From Thiomicrorhabdus lithotrophica (GTDB lineage Bacteria; Pseudomonadota; Gammaproteobacteria; Thiomicrospirales; Thiomicrospiraceae): a DNA stretch of 64,000 bases. Shown in pieces: positions 46,819 to 56,760 of the stretch. Below the pieces are notes generated by a model, which was not told the DNA's origin, ran no database searches, and was given only the letters and a program-made list of their open reading frames with translations. Both the position numbers and the translations under genes were made by a program. The stretch lies in assembly GCF_029201445.1 (NCBI RefSeq), contig NZ_CP102381.1:62001-126000 (forward strand), given 5' to 3'. The stretch's first letter is position 1. Every line of letters begins with the position of its first letter.

Positions 46819-47979
46819 TTAAACATAGTTCTGTTTATTGCGAGTGACCTTTTGTAGATAGTTTCTAGCTTCGGAACTGGATAAATTTCTTACCAGGTGT
46901 TGATAAACTTGATGACTAGAAAGACGATTAATCTTATCTAATGCTCTTGCTCTGTTGCCATCAAACGCTTGTAAAACATTACCGCTTCCTGTGTTGTAGG
47001 CCGCAATCACGCAATACTCTTTTGACTTTGAATTCCTTACACCTGCCAAGTATTTATTAAATAAAATGGATAAGTAAGCACTGCCGTATTCAATGTTACG
47101 CGCAGGGATAAACAGCAAGTTTTTGCTAGGAATACCATCGCGTTTATTTAAAAGCCGATAAACGTCTCTACCCGCGGTTGTGGGCACAATCTGCATCAAA
47201 CCATAAGCGGGTGCCGAACTCACAGCGTAAGGATTAAAACTACTCTCAGTTTCAATTATTCCGTAAATCAATGCAGGTTCTAAACGGAAACGCTTACTCT
47301 GTTTAATGACGTCAAGTTGATAGTGTCTTTTTTGCTGGTTTTGGTAGTCGACCACCATCCTAAATGAAACGGAATGGCGAGTTTTAGCATTGTTTTTTTG
47401 GGCTTTATAACGGTTCTGAATTAAATAGTCAGCAAAACGTTCAGCGCGCCATTTATAACGAATTTGTTTGTTGTCACGATCTCTAACTAAATCTAATAGA
47501 AAAGGTGTAGCGCCAGTAGGGGGTTCTTGGGCGCTAAACAAATCCACCTGGCTTGGATCTTCTGGGGTGAGTAACGTTTGTACTATGGCTTGTTTAAGGG
47601 CGGCTTTAGGATTTTTTTGGCTAACGGTTTCAACTTGGATTAAACCATTAGAAAAATCAATGATGGCACGACTCTGATAATGGTCAGTGTATTTTACATA
47701 AGCTTTTGGCGTAGCGGTTTTTTTGTCTGACCAATTGGCGGCAATCTCATCTATAAATTGTGCCAACTGTTTGCGAACTAAAGAATCAAACTCAGGAATG
47801 CCTAAGCCAGGAACTTGAGCTGAAATGGCTTGAGAAACATTACCTTTATAGAGCTGATGGCTGGTTGTAATGCCGCGTCGGATTTCAGAAACCGTACAAC
47901 CTGATAGTGCGCCAACACCAATTGATGATGTTAGGCCGAGTGTTAAAAATTTCCTACGGTTGAGTTTGTTAGTGGTCAT
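46819..47979 (-). CDS. mltC: Membrane-bound lytic transglycosylase C-type lipoprotein
   Basis: 386 residues. N-terminal NRRKFLTLGLTSSIGVGALSGC combines a twin-arginine-like pair with a lipobox ending at Cys28. A DUF3393-type domain (about 55-200) precedes the SLT domain (about 225-370): GIIETESSFNPYAVSSAPAYGLMQIVPTTAGRDV with catalytic Glu, then AAYNTGSGNV. It cleaves peptidoglycan from the outer membrane. Start overlaps the CDF transporter gene by 11 bases, so they are translationally coupled. Confidence 0.9.
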   Translation of the reverse strand: MTTNKLNRRKFLTLGLTSSIGVGALSGCTVSEIRRGITTSHQLYKGNVSQAISAQVPGLGIPEFDSLVRKQLAQFIDEIAANWSDKKTATPKAYVKYTDHYQSRAIIDFSNGLIQVETVSQKNPKAALKQAIVQTLLTPEDPSQVDLFSAQEPPTGATPFLLDLVRDRDNKQIRYKWRAERFADYLIQNRYKAQKNNAKTRHSVSFRMVVDYQNQQKRHYQLDVIKQSKRFRLEPALIYGIIETESSFNPYAVSSAPAYGLMQIVPTTAGRDVYRLLNKRDGIPSKNLLFIPARNIEYGSAYLSILFNKYLAGVRNSKSKEYCVIAAYNTGSGNVLQAFDGNRARALDKINRLSSHQVYQHLVRNLSSSEARNYLQKVTRNKQNYV

Positions 47980-48613
47980 TTGAGTTACTTGAACAACAGG
48001 TTTCTGAATTTATATTGAGGGCTTTTATTTCCGATTTTGCGTCACGAATAATGTGAAAAGCGCCCCAAAGAATCAGCAAGGTAATCACGCTACCGATAAT
48101 TAAATCTGGCAATCTTGAATTAAGCCAGAAAACTAAAGCACCACCAATAATAACACCCAAGTTTGCCAGTACATCATTCGCAGAAAAAATCCAACTAGCA
48201 CGCATGTGTACCTCACCATTACGATGTTTGAAAATAAGCTTTAAACAGTATGCGTTAGCAAGCAAAGAGAAAAACCCCATAATCATCATAAGTTCTGAGA
48301 TTGGCTCACTCCCATCTAAAAAACGACGTATTACTTCTAGACCAATTAATGTGGCCAACATCAATTGAAAATAACCACTTAATAGCGCCGCATTATTCTT
48401 AATACTATTCGCTCTGCTTACCGCATAAATGGCAATGCCATAAACGATAGCATCAGCAAGCATATCAAGCGAATCTGCAATTAAACCAATGGATTCAGCA
48501 TACCAACCAACCATTAACTCAAGTACAAAAAACAGTCCATTAATAGCCAATAGAGTTTGTAGTAATTTTTTTTGAGATACGTCAGTTATTTCTGCACTGC
48601 AATCACAAGCCAT
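47969..48613 (-). CDS. Short cation diffusion facilitator (CDF) transporter
   Basis: 214 residues with about six membrane helices. The CDF metal site appears as LIADSLDMLADAIVYG in helix 2 and ASWIFSANDVLANLGVIIGG in helix 5. The usual C-terminal cytoplasmic domain is missing, so it is short for the family. It has Cys-rich ends (MACDC at the start, CCSS near the end), suggesting metal binding. AAGGGC lies upstream of the start. Substrate (zinc, cobalt or other) not determined. Coupled to mltC. Confidence 0.82.
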   Translation of the reverse strand: MACDCSAEITDVSQKKLLQTLLAINGLFFVLELMVGWYAESIGLIADSLDMLADAIVYGIAIYAVSRANSIKNNAALLSGYFQLMLATLIGLEVIRRFLDGSEPISELMMIMGFFSLLANAYCLKLIFKHRNGEVHMRASWIFSANDVLANLGVIIGGALVFWLNSRLPDLIIGSVITLLILWGAFHIIRDAKSEIKALNINSETCCSSNSNDH

Positions 48614-48684
48614 TTATATGCCCTTCGTTTCATGGGTAACTACACTACTATACTTGTCAAAATGTGTTTGTTGGAACAATTAAC

Positions 48685-49587
48685 TTAGTAGCGTGAGGGA
48701 CGGTTAGCAACTTCTTGTAAGCGCCAAGCTTCAGGTGTTTTGCTGGACTCAAGCTTTTCTTCAAAATCATCCTCTAATTTCATGAAAAAGTCGATACCAG
48801 TTTGTGCTTCAATTTCATCAATCGTTGTTACAAAAGTCGTTAAGCTAGCATCGGATTTGGCCGTTTGCGGAAAGATAAAGGCTAAGGCTTTTGCAGGGGT
48901 TTCTGGACTCGTTGGCTTAATTAAAATTTTATAAAAGGCTTTAGGGATTTTTACACTAGAATTTTTTAAATTTTTTGGAGTATTATCAAATATTGGCCCA
49001 GTTACTACCCAAAAATCGCCGTGCCATTCAGAGAAGTCATTGGCAATAACCTCTTCTAAACGTTGCCAAGATTTTTGATTTAAATTGGGTTTTTGAGGGG
49101 TAATATTTGTCATCAAAAAAGTTTCTAGTTGAGCAGAACGTCCATAGCGACTGGCTATCACATAATTGGGTGCCATATGACCGCGATCATAACCAGAACC
49201 TGTGTAATCTTTGTGGCTCACACTGGCAATAGAGCGCCAGTCTTTAGAGAAACCACTTGGTCGCTTACCTGAGTCCTGTTTCTTCTCGCCGACTTTATAG
49301 GTAACCCATAATGGGTTTTTGAGTGTCTCCGAGTATTCGAGCATAAAGGCTTCATTGCGTAAGATATGGCTTAAGTTGCCTTTCGCGGGAGCTGAAACAA
49401 CATTAGGTACGCCCATATAACTCATGGCTGGGCGAGCGTGAAAAACCTCGTAGCTATACCAAAGGGTGCCAATAAGAGGAATCAAGATTACATACTTAGG
49501 GTGCTTAATAATTAGGTTTATAAGCGGCTTTAAAAGTTGTTTAACAGTCGATTGTCTCATAAGATATTTGTTGTATATTTTTGTCAT
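48685..49587 (-). CDS. DNA/RNA non-specific endonuclease (NUC1 family), membrane anchored
   Basis: 300 residues. One N-terminal membrane segment (about 31-46, YVILIPLIGTLWYSY) and then the beta-beta-alpha metal nuclease domain with DRGHMAP (His137 as general base) and the Asn-containing NITPQKPNLNQKSWQRLE. All core motifs of the family are present. Likely periplasmic, degrading nucleic acid for nutrients or during uptake. The start could be ATG 49587 or ATG 49560; neither has a strong ribosome site. Confidence 0.87.
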   Translation of the reverse strand: MTKIYNKYLMRQSTVKQLLKPLINLIIKHPKYVILIPLIGTLWYSYEVFHARPAMSYMGVPNVVSAPAKGNLSHILRNEAFMLEYSETLKNPLWVTYKVGEKKQDSGKRPSGFSKDWRSIASVSHKDYTGSGYDRGHMAPNYVIASRYGRSAQLETFLMTNITPQKPNLNQKSWQRLEEVIANDFSEWHGDFWVVTGPIFDNTPKNLKNSSVKIPKAFYKILIKPTSPETPAKALAFIFPQTAKSDASLTTFVTTIDEIEAQTGIDFFMKLEDDFEEKLESSKTPEAWRLQEVANRPSRY

Positions 49588-49608
49588 GCTTGTTTATTAA
49601 ATAAATGA

Positions 49609-49630
49609 ATTTAACCAGGCCTGGTTAAAT
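49609..49630. repeat. CAGGCCTG-family palindrome, 22 bp perfect
   Basis: A perfect 22-base palindrome (arms ATTTAACCAGG and reverse complement) in the 258-base gap between the nuclease and ABM genes. Confidence 0.9.
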
Positions 49631-49747
49631 ATATTAAACCTATTTTAAACCCTTTTATATGGATATATTTAGATATAAGTCACGAACAGAAATGAATACA
49701 CAGAATTAAGTAAATTCTACTAGAATTTGAACTTTATGGACCAAATC

Positions 49748-49759
49748 ACCAGGCCTGGT
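49748..49759. repeat. CAGGCCTG-family palindrome, 12 bp core
   Basis: ACCAGGCCTGGT in the same gap, 118 bases after the previous copy. Confidence 0.8.
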
Positions 49760-49845
49760 ATCTTGATAAGATAGGCTTTCTATTGACTGGCTAAAAGGTT
49801 GCGCCTAAACTTGACTATCAATTTTGTATTAATAAGGTTCTATGT

Positions 49846-50175
49846 ATGTCATCTAAGGTTTATTGTCTAGCGCAGTTTCAACCAAAACCGGGTAAAGAAA
49901 AAGAGTTATTTAAGGTGCTTCAAAGCCTTGAACCCAATACGATAAGAGAAGACGGTTGTCTGCAATATATTGTCACACGACATATCTCTAGTCCATTTGC
50001 AGAAGGTAAGAGTTTTCCAATAGTTTTTAATGAAATTTGGGAAGATATGGCGGCCTTTGAATTGCATTGTCAACGTCAAGAAATTGTAGATTTTTTTAAC
50101 ACTTATTGTGTTGCGGATGATGGCCTAGCTGAAGATTGGAATGTTTGTGTATATAGTGATGAAGGCATGATTTAA
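49846..50175 (+). CDS. Putative quinol monooxygenase (ABM domain)
   Basis: 109 residues, one antibiotic-biosynthesis-monooxygenase fold: VYCLAQFQPKPGKEKELFKVLQSLEPNTIREDGCLQYIVTRH, then FNEIWEDMAAFELHCQRQEIVDFF. Small cytoplasmic dimeric proteins of this type include YgiN-like quinol monooxygenases. Substrate is unknown. It stands alone before the PAS-GGDEF-EAL gene, 76 bases away on the same strand. Confidence 0.8.
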   Translation: MSSKVYCLAQFQPKPGKEKELFKVLQSLEPNTIREDGCLQYIVTRHISSPFAEGKSFPIVFNEIWEDMAAFELHCQRQEIVDFFNTYCVADDGLAEDWNVCVYSDEGMI

Positions 50176-50251
50176 GGCTTAATATTCAATTAGCAAAATA
50201 ACATTTTGTTATACTGAAATAAATACCCTATAAAAAGTAATGATATAGATA

Positions 50252-52381
50252 ATGACACAAGATAATATCATCAATTTATTTTTGGATGAAGTCATCCTTT
50301 CTCAAAAGCTATTTGAGTCCTCCTATGATTCAATATTTATCCTGTATCAAGGGATGTTTATAGATGGTAATAAAACCGCATTAAAAAAGTTCAATATAGC
50401 GGATAAAGAAGCACTTTCCCGTCTGCACCCCGCTCAAATTTCTCCTCAATATCAAGCTGACGGTACCACTTCTGAAGAGAAAGCTAAACAGATGATTCAA
50501 ATGTCTCTAGATAACGGTGCGCATCGATTTGAATGGCAGCACCTGACTTTGGACGGGGTGCTATTTTGGGCTGAAGTGACCTTAACCAAAATGAATTTGC
50601 AGGATAAAGAGGTGGTTTATGCTCGCGTTAGGGATATAGATAAACAGAAAAAAAACCAAGTTCGTTTATTGAATGCCAATAACAAGTTAAGACGCAAAAA
50701 CCAAAATATTGAAGAAATTAACGAGCAGCTTAAGAAAGTGACCAATACTCAAGATGCTTTAGTAGAGTCGATGACTTTATTAAATGAGTATAAAAAGGCG
50801 ATGGATGAAAGTTCCATCGTTTCTAAAACCGACACATTTGGTCAAATTACGTTTGTTAATGATTTGTTTTGTCAAATTTCTGGCTACACAGAAGCTGAAT
50901 TAATTGGTCAACCGCATAATATTATTCGTCACCCAGACACACCTGCAGAGACCTTTAAAGATCTATGGGCTACCATACAAGATAAGCAAGTATGGAAAGG
51001 GGTTTTGAAGAATAAAACCAAGGATGGAAACGAATATTATGTTAATACGACGGTAGCCCCCATTTTAGACTCTAAAGATAACATTAAAGAGTTTATTGCG
51101 ATACGCCAAGACATCTCCTCGGTTTATGAGCGAGATGCCATTATTAGTAGGCAAAATACAGACACTTTAACCGGGCTAAAAAACCGTATTAAGCTTAAAG
51201 AAGACATTAATTCACTTCCTCTACCAAAATTAGCCATTCTTAATATTGACCGATTTAAAGAAATTAATGACTCTTATGGACAAGAAGTAGGTGATTTACT
51301 GCTAGTGGAATTTGCCAAAAAACTCGAATTACTCCAATCGCAAAATGTGAATATTTATCATTACAGCGGAGATGAGTTTGCCATTTTAGGTTTTGGAAAC
51401 TATTCCCTAAAAGAGCTTGAAGCGTTATGTAAAAAATTTATTTTAGATCTCTCACAACAGTATCTGATGATAGAAGACGATTACTTCAATATTTCTGTTT
51501 CAATCGGTTTAGCAGAGGGCCTAAAAAGGCTTCTAGCAAGCGTAGAAATGGCGTTATCACATGCTAAAGCCCGAAGTGTTGATTTAGTGGTTTTTAATGA
51601 CGATTTAGATATGCGTACCGAATTGCGCGAAAACATTGAATGGACTAAGCGCATTAAGTTTGCGATTCATAATCAGCGAGTGTTGCTGTATGGGCAAAAA
51701 ATTATCGATAATCAAACGGGTCAAGAAAAGATAGAGGCTTTGATGCGTATTGAATCTGAAGAGGGTGAGGTTCTTTCTCCTTATCTATTTTTAGAGCATG
51801 CAAAAAGAGCACGTCTTTACCCGACATTGACAAAAATGATGATTGACCAGGCCTGTAGCTTTTTTCAAACTAGGCCTTGTCGCTTTTCGATAAATTTGAC
51901 GATTCAGGACATCTTAAACTCAGAAACGGTGGCGTTTTTAATGAGACGTTTACAAGAGTCAAATACGGGCAAACAAATCATTATTGAGTTAGTTGAATCG
52001 GAAGGGATTGAAAACTATTTAGAGGTGTTTGACTTTATTAAAAAAATTAAACAGTTAGGTGGTCAGATTTCCATTGATGATTTTGGCACAGGCTATTCAA
52101 ATTTTGAGTATTTGACTAAGATTGATGTCGATTACATTAAGATAGATGGTTCCCTAATTCGTAATATGCATCAAGATCGAAACACCTTGATTACCGTGAA
52201 AACCATCGTTAGTTTTGCTAAAGCACTTGATGTTAAAGTCGTGGCAGAATTTGTTCATTGCCAAGAGATACAAGATTTAGTTCTTAAATTAGGAATTGAG
52301 TTTTCTCAAGGTTACCTGTTACATGAACCTGAGCTATTGCAAGACTCATTGGAAATAGCCTGTTATAGTTTAGATGATTAA
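50252..52381 (+). CDS. PAS-PAS-SGDEF-EAL protein, probable c-di-GMP phosphodiesterase
   Basis: 709 residues without membrane helices. A PAS domain (about 18-130), coiled coil (about 130-175), Aer-like PAS (about 185-290; IGQPHNIIRHPDTPAETFKDLW), GGDEF-like domain (about 305-450) whose motif reads SGDEF, and an EAL domain (about 465-705) with EALMRI, NLTIQD, ELVES, DDFGTGY, IKIDG and VAEF. The altered first Gly makes cyclase activity doubtful, while the EAL residues look complete. It stops one base before the convergent antiporter gene. Confidence 0.9.
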   Translation: MTQDNIINLFLDEVILSQKLFESSYDSIFILYQGMFIDGNKTALKKFNIADKEALSRLHPAQISPQYQADGTTSEEKAKQMIQMSLDNGAHRFEWQHLTLDGVLFWAEVTLTKMNLQDKEVVYARVRDIDKQKKNQVRLLNANNKLRRKNQNIEEINEQLKKVTNTQDALVESMTLLNEYKKAMDESSIVSKTDTFGQITFVNDLFCQISGYTEAELIGQPHNIIRHPDTPAETFKDLWATIQDKQVWKGVLKNKTKDGNEYYVNTTVAPILDSKDNIKEFIAIRQDISSVYERDAIISRQNTDTLTGLKNRIKLKEDINSLPLPKLAILNIDRFKEINDSYGQEVGDLLLVEFAKKLELLQSQNVNIYHYSGDEFAILGFGNYSLKELEALCKKFILDLSQQYLMIEDDYFNISVSIGLAEGLKRLLASVEMALSHAKARSVDLVVFNDDLDMRTELRENIEWTKRIKFAIHNQRVLLYGQKIIDNQTGQEKIEALMRIESEEGEVLSPYLFLEHAKRARLYPTLTKMMIDQACSFFQTRPCRFSINLTIQDILNSETVAFLMRRLQESNTGKQIIIELVESEGIENYLEVFDFIKKIKQLGGQISIDDFGTGYSNFEYLTKIDVDYIKIDGSLIRNMHQDRNTLITVKTIVSFAKALDVKVVAEFVHCQEIQDLVLKLGIEFSQGYLLHEPELLQDSLEIACYSLDD

Positions 52382-52382
52382 T

Positions 52383-53594
52383 TCAATGCGTTTTGTCTTT
52401 CTGTATGCCGGTGTTTTGATTCGTTTCGCCACTACGAATTAACATTGTTCTCGTCAGTGATGGTCCTATTAGTTCAAAGATAATCGTTGAACCTAGTATT
52501 ATCGCTAAAATAGTCGATTGATACTCTGGAAAGTGTTGTATCGCCAGCAGGGCCATACCAATCGGAATCCCCGCATGAGGTAGCATGGCCAATCCCATCA
52601 AATGATATTGTTGTCCTGAACATTTTGCCCATCTTGCACCTAAGTATGAACCCGAAATTCTTCCCGCTATCCTGAACAGAATATACCCTAGACCCAATAC
52701 ACTGACTTCAAACAGAGCATTTAACTGTAAAGAAGCGCCAGCCAATAAAAAGAACAGAATCAATAATGGCCATTCTAAAGTTTCTATCTCTTCAAATACT
52801 CGGTGACGATGATGGCGTGTAAAGTTTGCAACAATGGTTCCCATCATCATGGCAGATAGAATGTAAGAAACTTGCAACCATTCTGCCAGGCCTGCACAAA
52901 GTAGCACCAAACCAAGCACTTCAGCCTGTGAGGACTTCCCAGGATAGATGTGACTTGTAAGGTAGGCCATAGGAAAGCCAATCACTAAACCAAGTAGTAA
53001 AGCACCGCTAATTTCCCATAGGCCTGCGTAAAGAGTTTGAATGGCATCGCCATTTCCGCCAAAGATTGAGGCAACGACTAACAGAATACTGAATAACAGC
53101 ATTCCCCAAGCATCATCCACCGCCACAATACCCAACAAGGTATCGGTAAACGGGCCTTTCGCGTTCATCTGTTGTGTGACATCAACAACAGGTGCAGGTG
53201 CGGTTGCCGGCGCGATGGCAGCGAGAATCAACGCTAGCTCAAGTGGGACTCCTAAAGAGATTAATCCAATAAACATGAATAAAGCAGTCATTAGCATGAC
53301 GCTTAAAGAGATGGCGATGATGGGTTTACCCATCGAGCTAAGTTTATTTTTAGTAAGGTTTTGACCGAGTAAAAAACCAATCATCGCTAAAGCAATATCA
53401 GTAAGAATTGGAAACCACTGTTGTGTAAAATCAGGTAGCCAATCTAGAACGGAAGGACCAATTAAAACCCCTGTCATTATTAACAATGTCACTCTTGGAA
53501 GAGGGGTATGGCGGCCAATTAAATCGGCTACTAAGCCAATGATAAATAGACCACCAAAGGTAATTAAGATGACGTAGGGTTCAACAGTATCCAC
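52383..53594 (-). CDS. Cation:proton antiporter, CPA2 (KefB/NapA-like) family
   Basis: 403 residues with about 12 membrane helices. Conserved segments are RHTPLPRVTLLIMTGVLIGPSVL near the N-terminus, AAIAPATAPAPVVDVTQQ (discontinuous helix with the cation-site region) and VDDAWGMLLFSILLV. There is no C-terminal RCK/KTN domain. Probably exchanges Na+ or K+ for H+ across the inner membrane. Single gene, converging on the preceding GGDEF-EAL gene. Confidence 0.85.
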   Translation of the reverse strand: MDTVEPYVILITFGGLFIIGLVADLIGRHTPLPRVTLLIMTGVLIGPSVLDWLPDFTQQWFPILTDIALAMIGFLLGQNLTKNKLSSMGKPIIAISLSVMLMTALFMFIGLISLGVPLELALILAAIAPATAPAPVVDVTQQMNAKGPFTDTLLGIVAVDDAWGMLLFSILLVVASIFGGNGDAIQTLYAGLWEISGALLLGLVIGFPMAYLTSHIYPGKSSQAEVLGLVLLCAGLAEWLQVSYILSAMMMGTIVANFTRHHRHRVFEEIETLEWPLLILFFLLAGASLQLNALFEVSVLGLGYILFRIAGRISGSYLGARWAKCSGQQYHLMGLAMLPHAGIPIGMALLAIQHFPEYQSTILAIILGSTIIFELIGPSLTRTMLIRSGETNQNTGIQKDKTH

Positions 53595-53653
53595 AATTAT
53601 GTGTCCAATTTTAAGGATGAAATGAACAGGTTGTTTAATATTAACAGGGTTTG

Positions 53654-56600
53654 TTAATTGTCTTGCAATGCTTTTTCTAACTTATGGGTTGAGGCTAAAG
53701 GTGAACCGCTATTTTTTGCAATCAAAGCATAAGCACTGGGAATAATGAATAGGCTTAATAGCGTTGAAAAAGCAACACCAAAGAACAGTACCACACCCAG
53801 AATATAACGAGTTTCTGCCCCTGCACCACTTGAGAATATAAGCGGTAGAGTACCCGCAATGGTAGTAACAGCTGTCATCAAAATGGGTCTTAAGCGCAAT
53901 TTAGTCGCTGACACCAATGCATGATAGGTGCTGTAACCTTTATCGCGCAGTTGGTTGGTAAATTCAACAATTAAAATCCCGTTTTTAGTGGCTAAACCGA
54001 GTAGTAAGACCAGTGCGATTTGACTATATATGTTGAGACTCATATTAAACACCAGGAGCGCAAACAGGCCGCCCGCCAATGCCATTGGCACGGTCAGTAA
54101 AATCACCATAGGGTGAATAAAGCTCTCAAACTGTGCGGCTAACACTAGATAGATAACTAAAATACCCAAAATAAATACAAAGAAGAAAGAATTAGAGCTG
54201 TTTTGGAAGTCTCTTGATTGGCCTTTGTAGTCAATAATGGCTTCTGGTGGCAAAGTGGCACGCGTTAGCGTTTGTAAATCGGTTAATGCTTGATCAAGTG
54301 AATAACCATCTTCTAGTTTGGCCGACAAGGTCATTGAACGCACTCTGTTGTATCGGTTTAAGCTTGAGGCTTCACCAGAAGTGGTCATCTTGGTTATGGA
54401 CGATAATGGCACCATTTGATCGGTGGTGGCTGAACGCAGATAAATTTGTTCAAAATCTTTTGGCGAGGTAAACAATTTGTGGTCGGCTTTTAGATAGATA
54501 TCAATTTCTTCACCTTCATGTTGGTAGGTTGTGACACGCTTACTACCTAACAACATTTGCAGTGTTTCGGTAACGTCTTGATGTGAGATTCCTAAAGCGG
54601 CTGCTTTGTCATAGTCCACCTTGATATCAATTTGTGGTTTATTAGGTTCATAATCCCAATCCACACTTACCAGGCCTGGGTTATTTTCTTGTATGGCTTG
54701 GTTCATCATTTGTTGCCACTGCTCGAGTTGTTCGTAACTTGAACCACCGATAACAAATTGCACAGGTTTTTGAATGCGACCACCAATCGGTGAACGCATA
54801 ACAGGGAAGGCTTTTACGCCAGTTAGATCAGACAGTTTGCCGCGAATTTCGTTCATAATGGTATAGGCGGAGCGTCGATGCGCCCAGTCTTCGAGCACGA
54901 TAATAACAAAACCAGTATTAAAAATTTCAGTAGAGCTAAAGGATCTTGGTGCACGAATCAGTAAGCGTTTAGCTTCACCGTTGTCTACCAGTGGCATTAA
55001 ACGTTCTTCAATTTCATTCATGTAACTTTGCATGTATTCATAGGTTGCGCCTTCAGGCCCTTTGACAACAACAAAAAAGGCACCTCTATCTTCTTTTGGC
55101 ACGTATTCTTTAGGCACTTCAGAAGAGAAATAAACACCTGCACCAATGACACTAATAAAAATCAAAAGACTCACCCAAGCATAACGTAAGTTCTTAACCA
55201 ATAGCTTCTTAAATAAATGTGACGGCGCAGGCCGTCTAGCAGAAGCCTGACCCTCAATAAAGTTTTCCGTTTTAGGTTTTCGCGCTTTTAAAAGGTTTGA
55301 AGCCAAAGCGGGTGAGAGAGTTAAAGCAACCCAGCTTGAGAACAAAACGGCGACGGCTAAGGTGATAGCAAATTCTGAGAATAAGCGTCCAACTTGGCCT
55401 TCTAAAAAGGCGATAGGTAAAAACACCGCAATTAGGGTTAAGGTGGTAGCAATAACGGCAAAACCGACTTGACGAGTGCCTAGGTAAGCAGCAGCAATCG
55501 GTTTGTGTCCCATATCGATATGGCGCTGGGTGTTTTCTAATACGACAATCGCATCATCCACCACCAAGCCAATAGCGAGCACTAAGGCCAGTAAGGTTAA
55601 TAGGTTAATCGAAAAACCGAGCGTCCATAAAATACCAAAGGTGGCAATCAGAGAAACAGGCAGGGTGACCATTGGCACAAGCGCCATGCGCCAGCTTTTT
55701 AAGAAAGCCAGCATGACTAAAGAGACCAAGCCTAAGGCAATAAATAAGGTTTTATACACCTCATTTACCGCTTGTTGCACAAACACGGACGAGTCGTAAC
55801 TGTCTTTGATTTCGAGTCCTGCGGGTAGAGATTTATTGACTATCTCTTTTCTGTCACGAGCTAAGTTCGCCACCGTTAAGGTATTGGCGGTAGACTGTTT
55901 GATAATACCAATACCCACCATTGGAATACCATTACCACGAAATAGGCGACGACGTTCAATTGCGCCTAATTTCACCTCAGCCACATCTTTTAAAGTAAGT
56001 TGGCCTATCTGTTGGTTTTGTTTGATAATGAGGTTTTGTAGTTCTTTTATACTGCTTAAAGGCTTATCGGCTTGCAGGGTAAACAAGATATGTTCGCCTT
56101 GCAGGGCTCCAATCGGTAGTTCGGCATTAGCGGCTCTAAGCTGTGCTTCAATATCACTGGTTGTGACACCATAGAGCGCCATTTTTTGTGGGTTTAACCA
56201 AATACGTAAAGCATAAGATTGCCCACCCCCAACGCGCACACGTGCAACACCATCCAAGACAGAAAAACGGTCAACCAAGTAACGTTCTGCATAATCGGTC
56301 AGTTGTGGAACCGTCATTTGGTCACTGACTAAGTTGAACCACATAATGACGCTTTCATCGCCATCTACCTTTTCTACTTCGGGTGCCGTAGCTTGTTCGG
56401 GTAAATTATCAGCAATACGAGCGACTCGGTCACGGATATCATTAGCGGCATCGTCGATATCGCGTTCGATTGAAAATTCCACTTTAATATTAGAACGTCC
56501 GTCACTTGAGGTGGATTCAATATACTGAATCCCTGACACCCCAGAAATACGGTTTTCGATGAGTTTTGTAATACGGTTTTCTACGACCTTTGCTGAAGCG

Positions 56601-56758
56601 CCAAGGTATTTAGTGTCTATAGTGACAATGGGTGCATCCACATTCGGATACTCGCGTAAACTCATGCGATCAAAGGCCATAAGGCCAAAGGCTAAAAGCA
56701 GTAAAGAGGCAACCGTAGCTAAAATTGGGCGTTTTACAGACGTATCAGATAGCCACAT
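53654..56758 (-). CDS. RND efflux pump permease (HAE1 family)
   Basis: 1034 residues of full length with 12 membrane helices in two halves. N-terminal SVKRPILATVASLLLLAFGLMAFDRMSLREYPNVDAPIV; helix 4 AIGLVVDDAIVVLEN with the proton-relay Asp pair; second half FVFILGILVIYLVLAAQFESFIHP and LLLGLATKNGILIVEF. AcrB/MexF-like tripartite pump component. The adaptor gene lies two bases upstream. No outer membrane TolC-type gene is in the window. Substrates are unknown. Confidence 0.93.
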   Translation of the reverse strand: MWLSDTSVKRPILATVASLLLLAFGLMAFDRMSLREYPNVDAPIVTIDTKYLGASAKVVENRITKLIENRISGVSGIQYIESTSSDGRSNIKVEFSIERDIDDAANDIRDRVARIADNLPEQATAPEVEKVDGDESVIMWFNLVSDQMTVPQLTDYAERYLVDRFSVLDGVARVRVGGGQSYALRIWLNPQKMALYGVTTSDIEAQLRAANAELPIGALQGEHILFTLQADKPLSSIKELQNLIIKQNQQIGQLTLKDVAEVKLGAIERRRLFRGNGIPMVGIGIIKQSTANTLTVANLARDRKEIVNKSLPAGLEIKDSYDSSVFVQQAVNEVYKTLFIALGLVSLVMLAFLKSWRMALVPMVTLPVSLIATFGILWTLGFSINLLTLLALVLAIGLVVDDAIVVLENTQRHIDMGHKPIAAAYLGTRQVGFAVIATTLTLIAVFLPIAFLEGQVGRLFSEFAITLAVAVLFSSWVALTLSPALASNLLKARKPKTENFIEGQASARRPAPSHLFKKLLVKNLRYAWVSLLIFISVIGAGVYFSSEVPKEYVPKEDRGAFFVVVKGPEGATYEYMQSYMNEIEERLMPLVDNGEAKRLLIRAPRSFSSTEIFNTGFVIIVLEDWAHRRSAYTIMNEIRGKLSDLTGVKAFPVMRSPIGGRIQKPVQFVIGGSSYEQLEQWQQMMNQAIQENNPGLVSVDWDYEPNKPQIDIKVDYDKAAALGISHQDVTETLQMLLGSKRVTTYQHEGEEIDIYLKADHKLFTSPKDFEQIYLRSATTDQMVPLSSITKMTTSGEASSLNRYNRVRSMTLSAKLEDGYSLDQALTDLQTLTRATLPPEAIIDYKGQSRDFQNSSNSFFFVFILGILVIYLVLAAQFESFIHPMVILLTVPMALAGGLFALLVFNMSLNIYSQIALVLLLGLATKNGILIVEFTNQLRDKGYSTYHALVSATKLRLRPILMTAVTTIAGTLPLIFSSGAGAETRYILGVVLFFGVAFSTLLSLFIIPSAYALIAKNSGSPLASTHKLEKALQDN

Positions 56759-56760
56759 GA

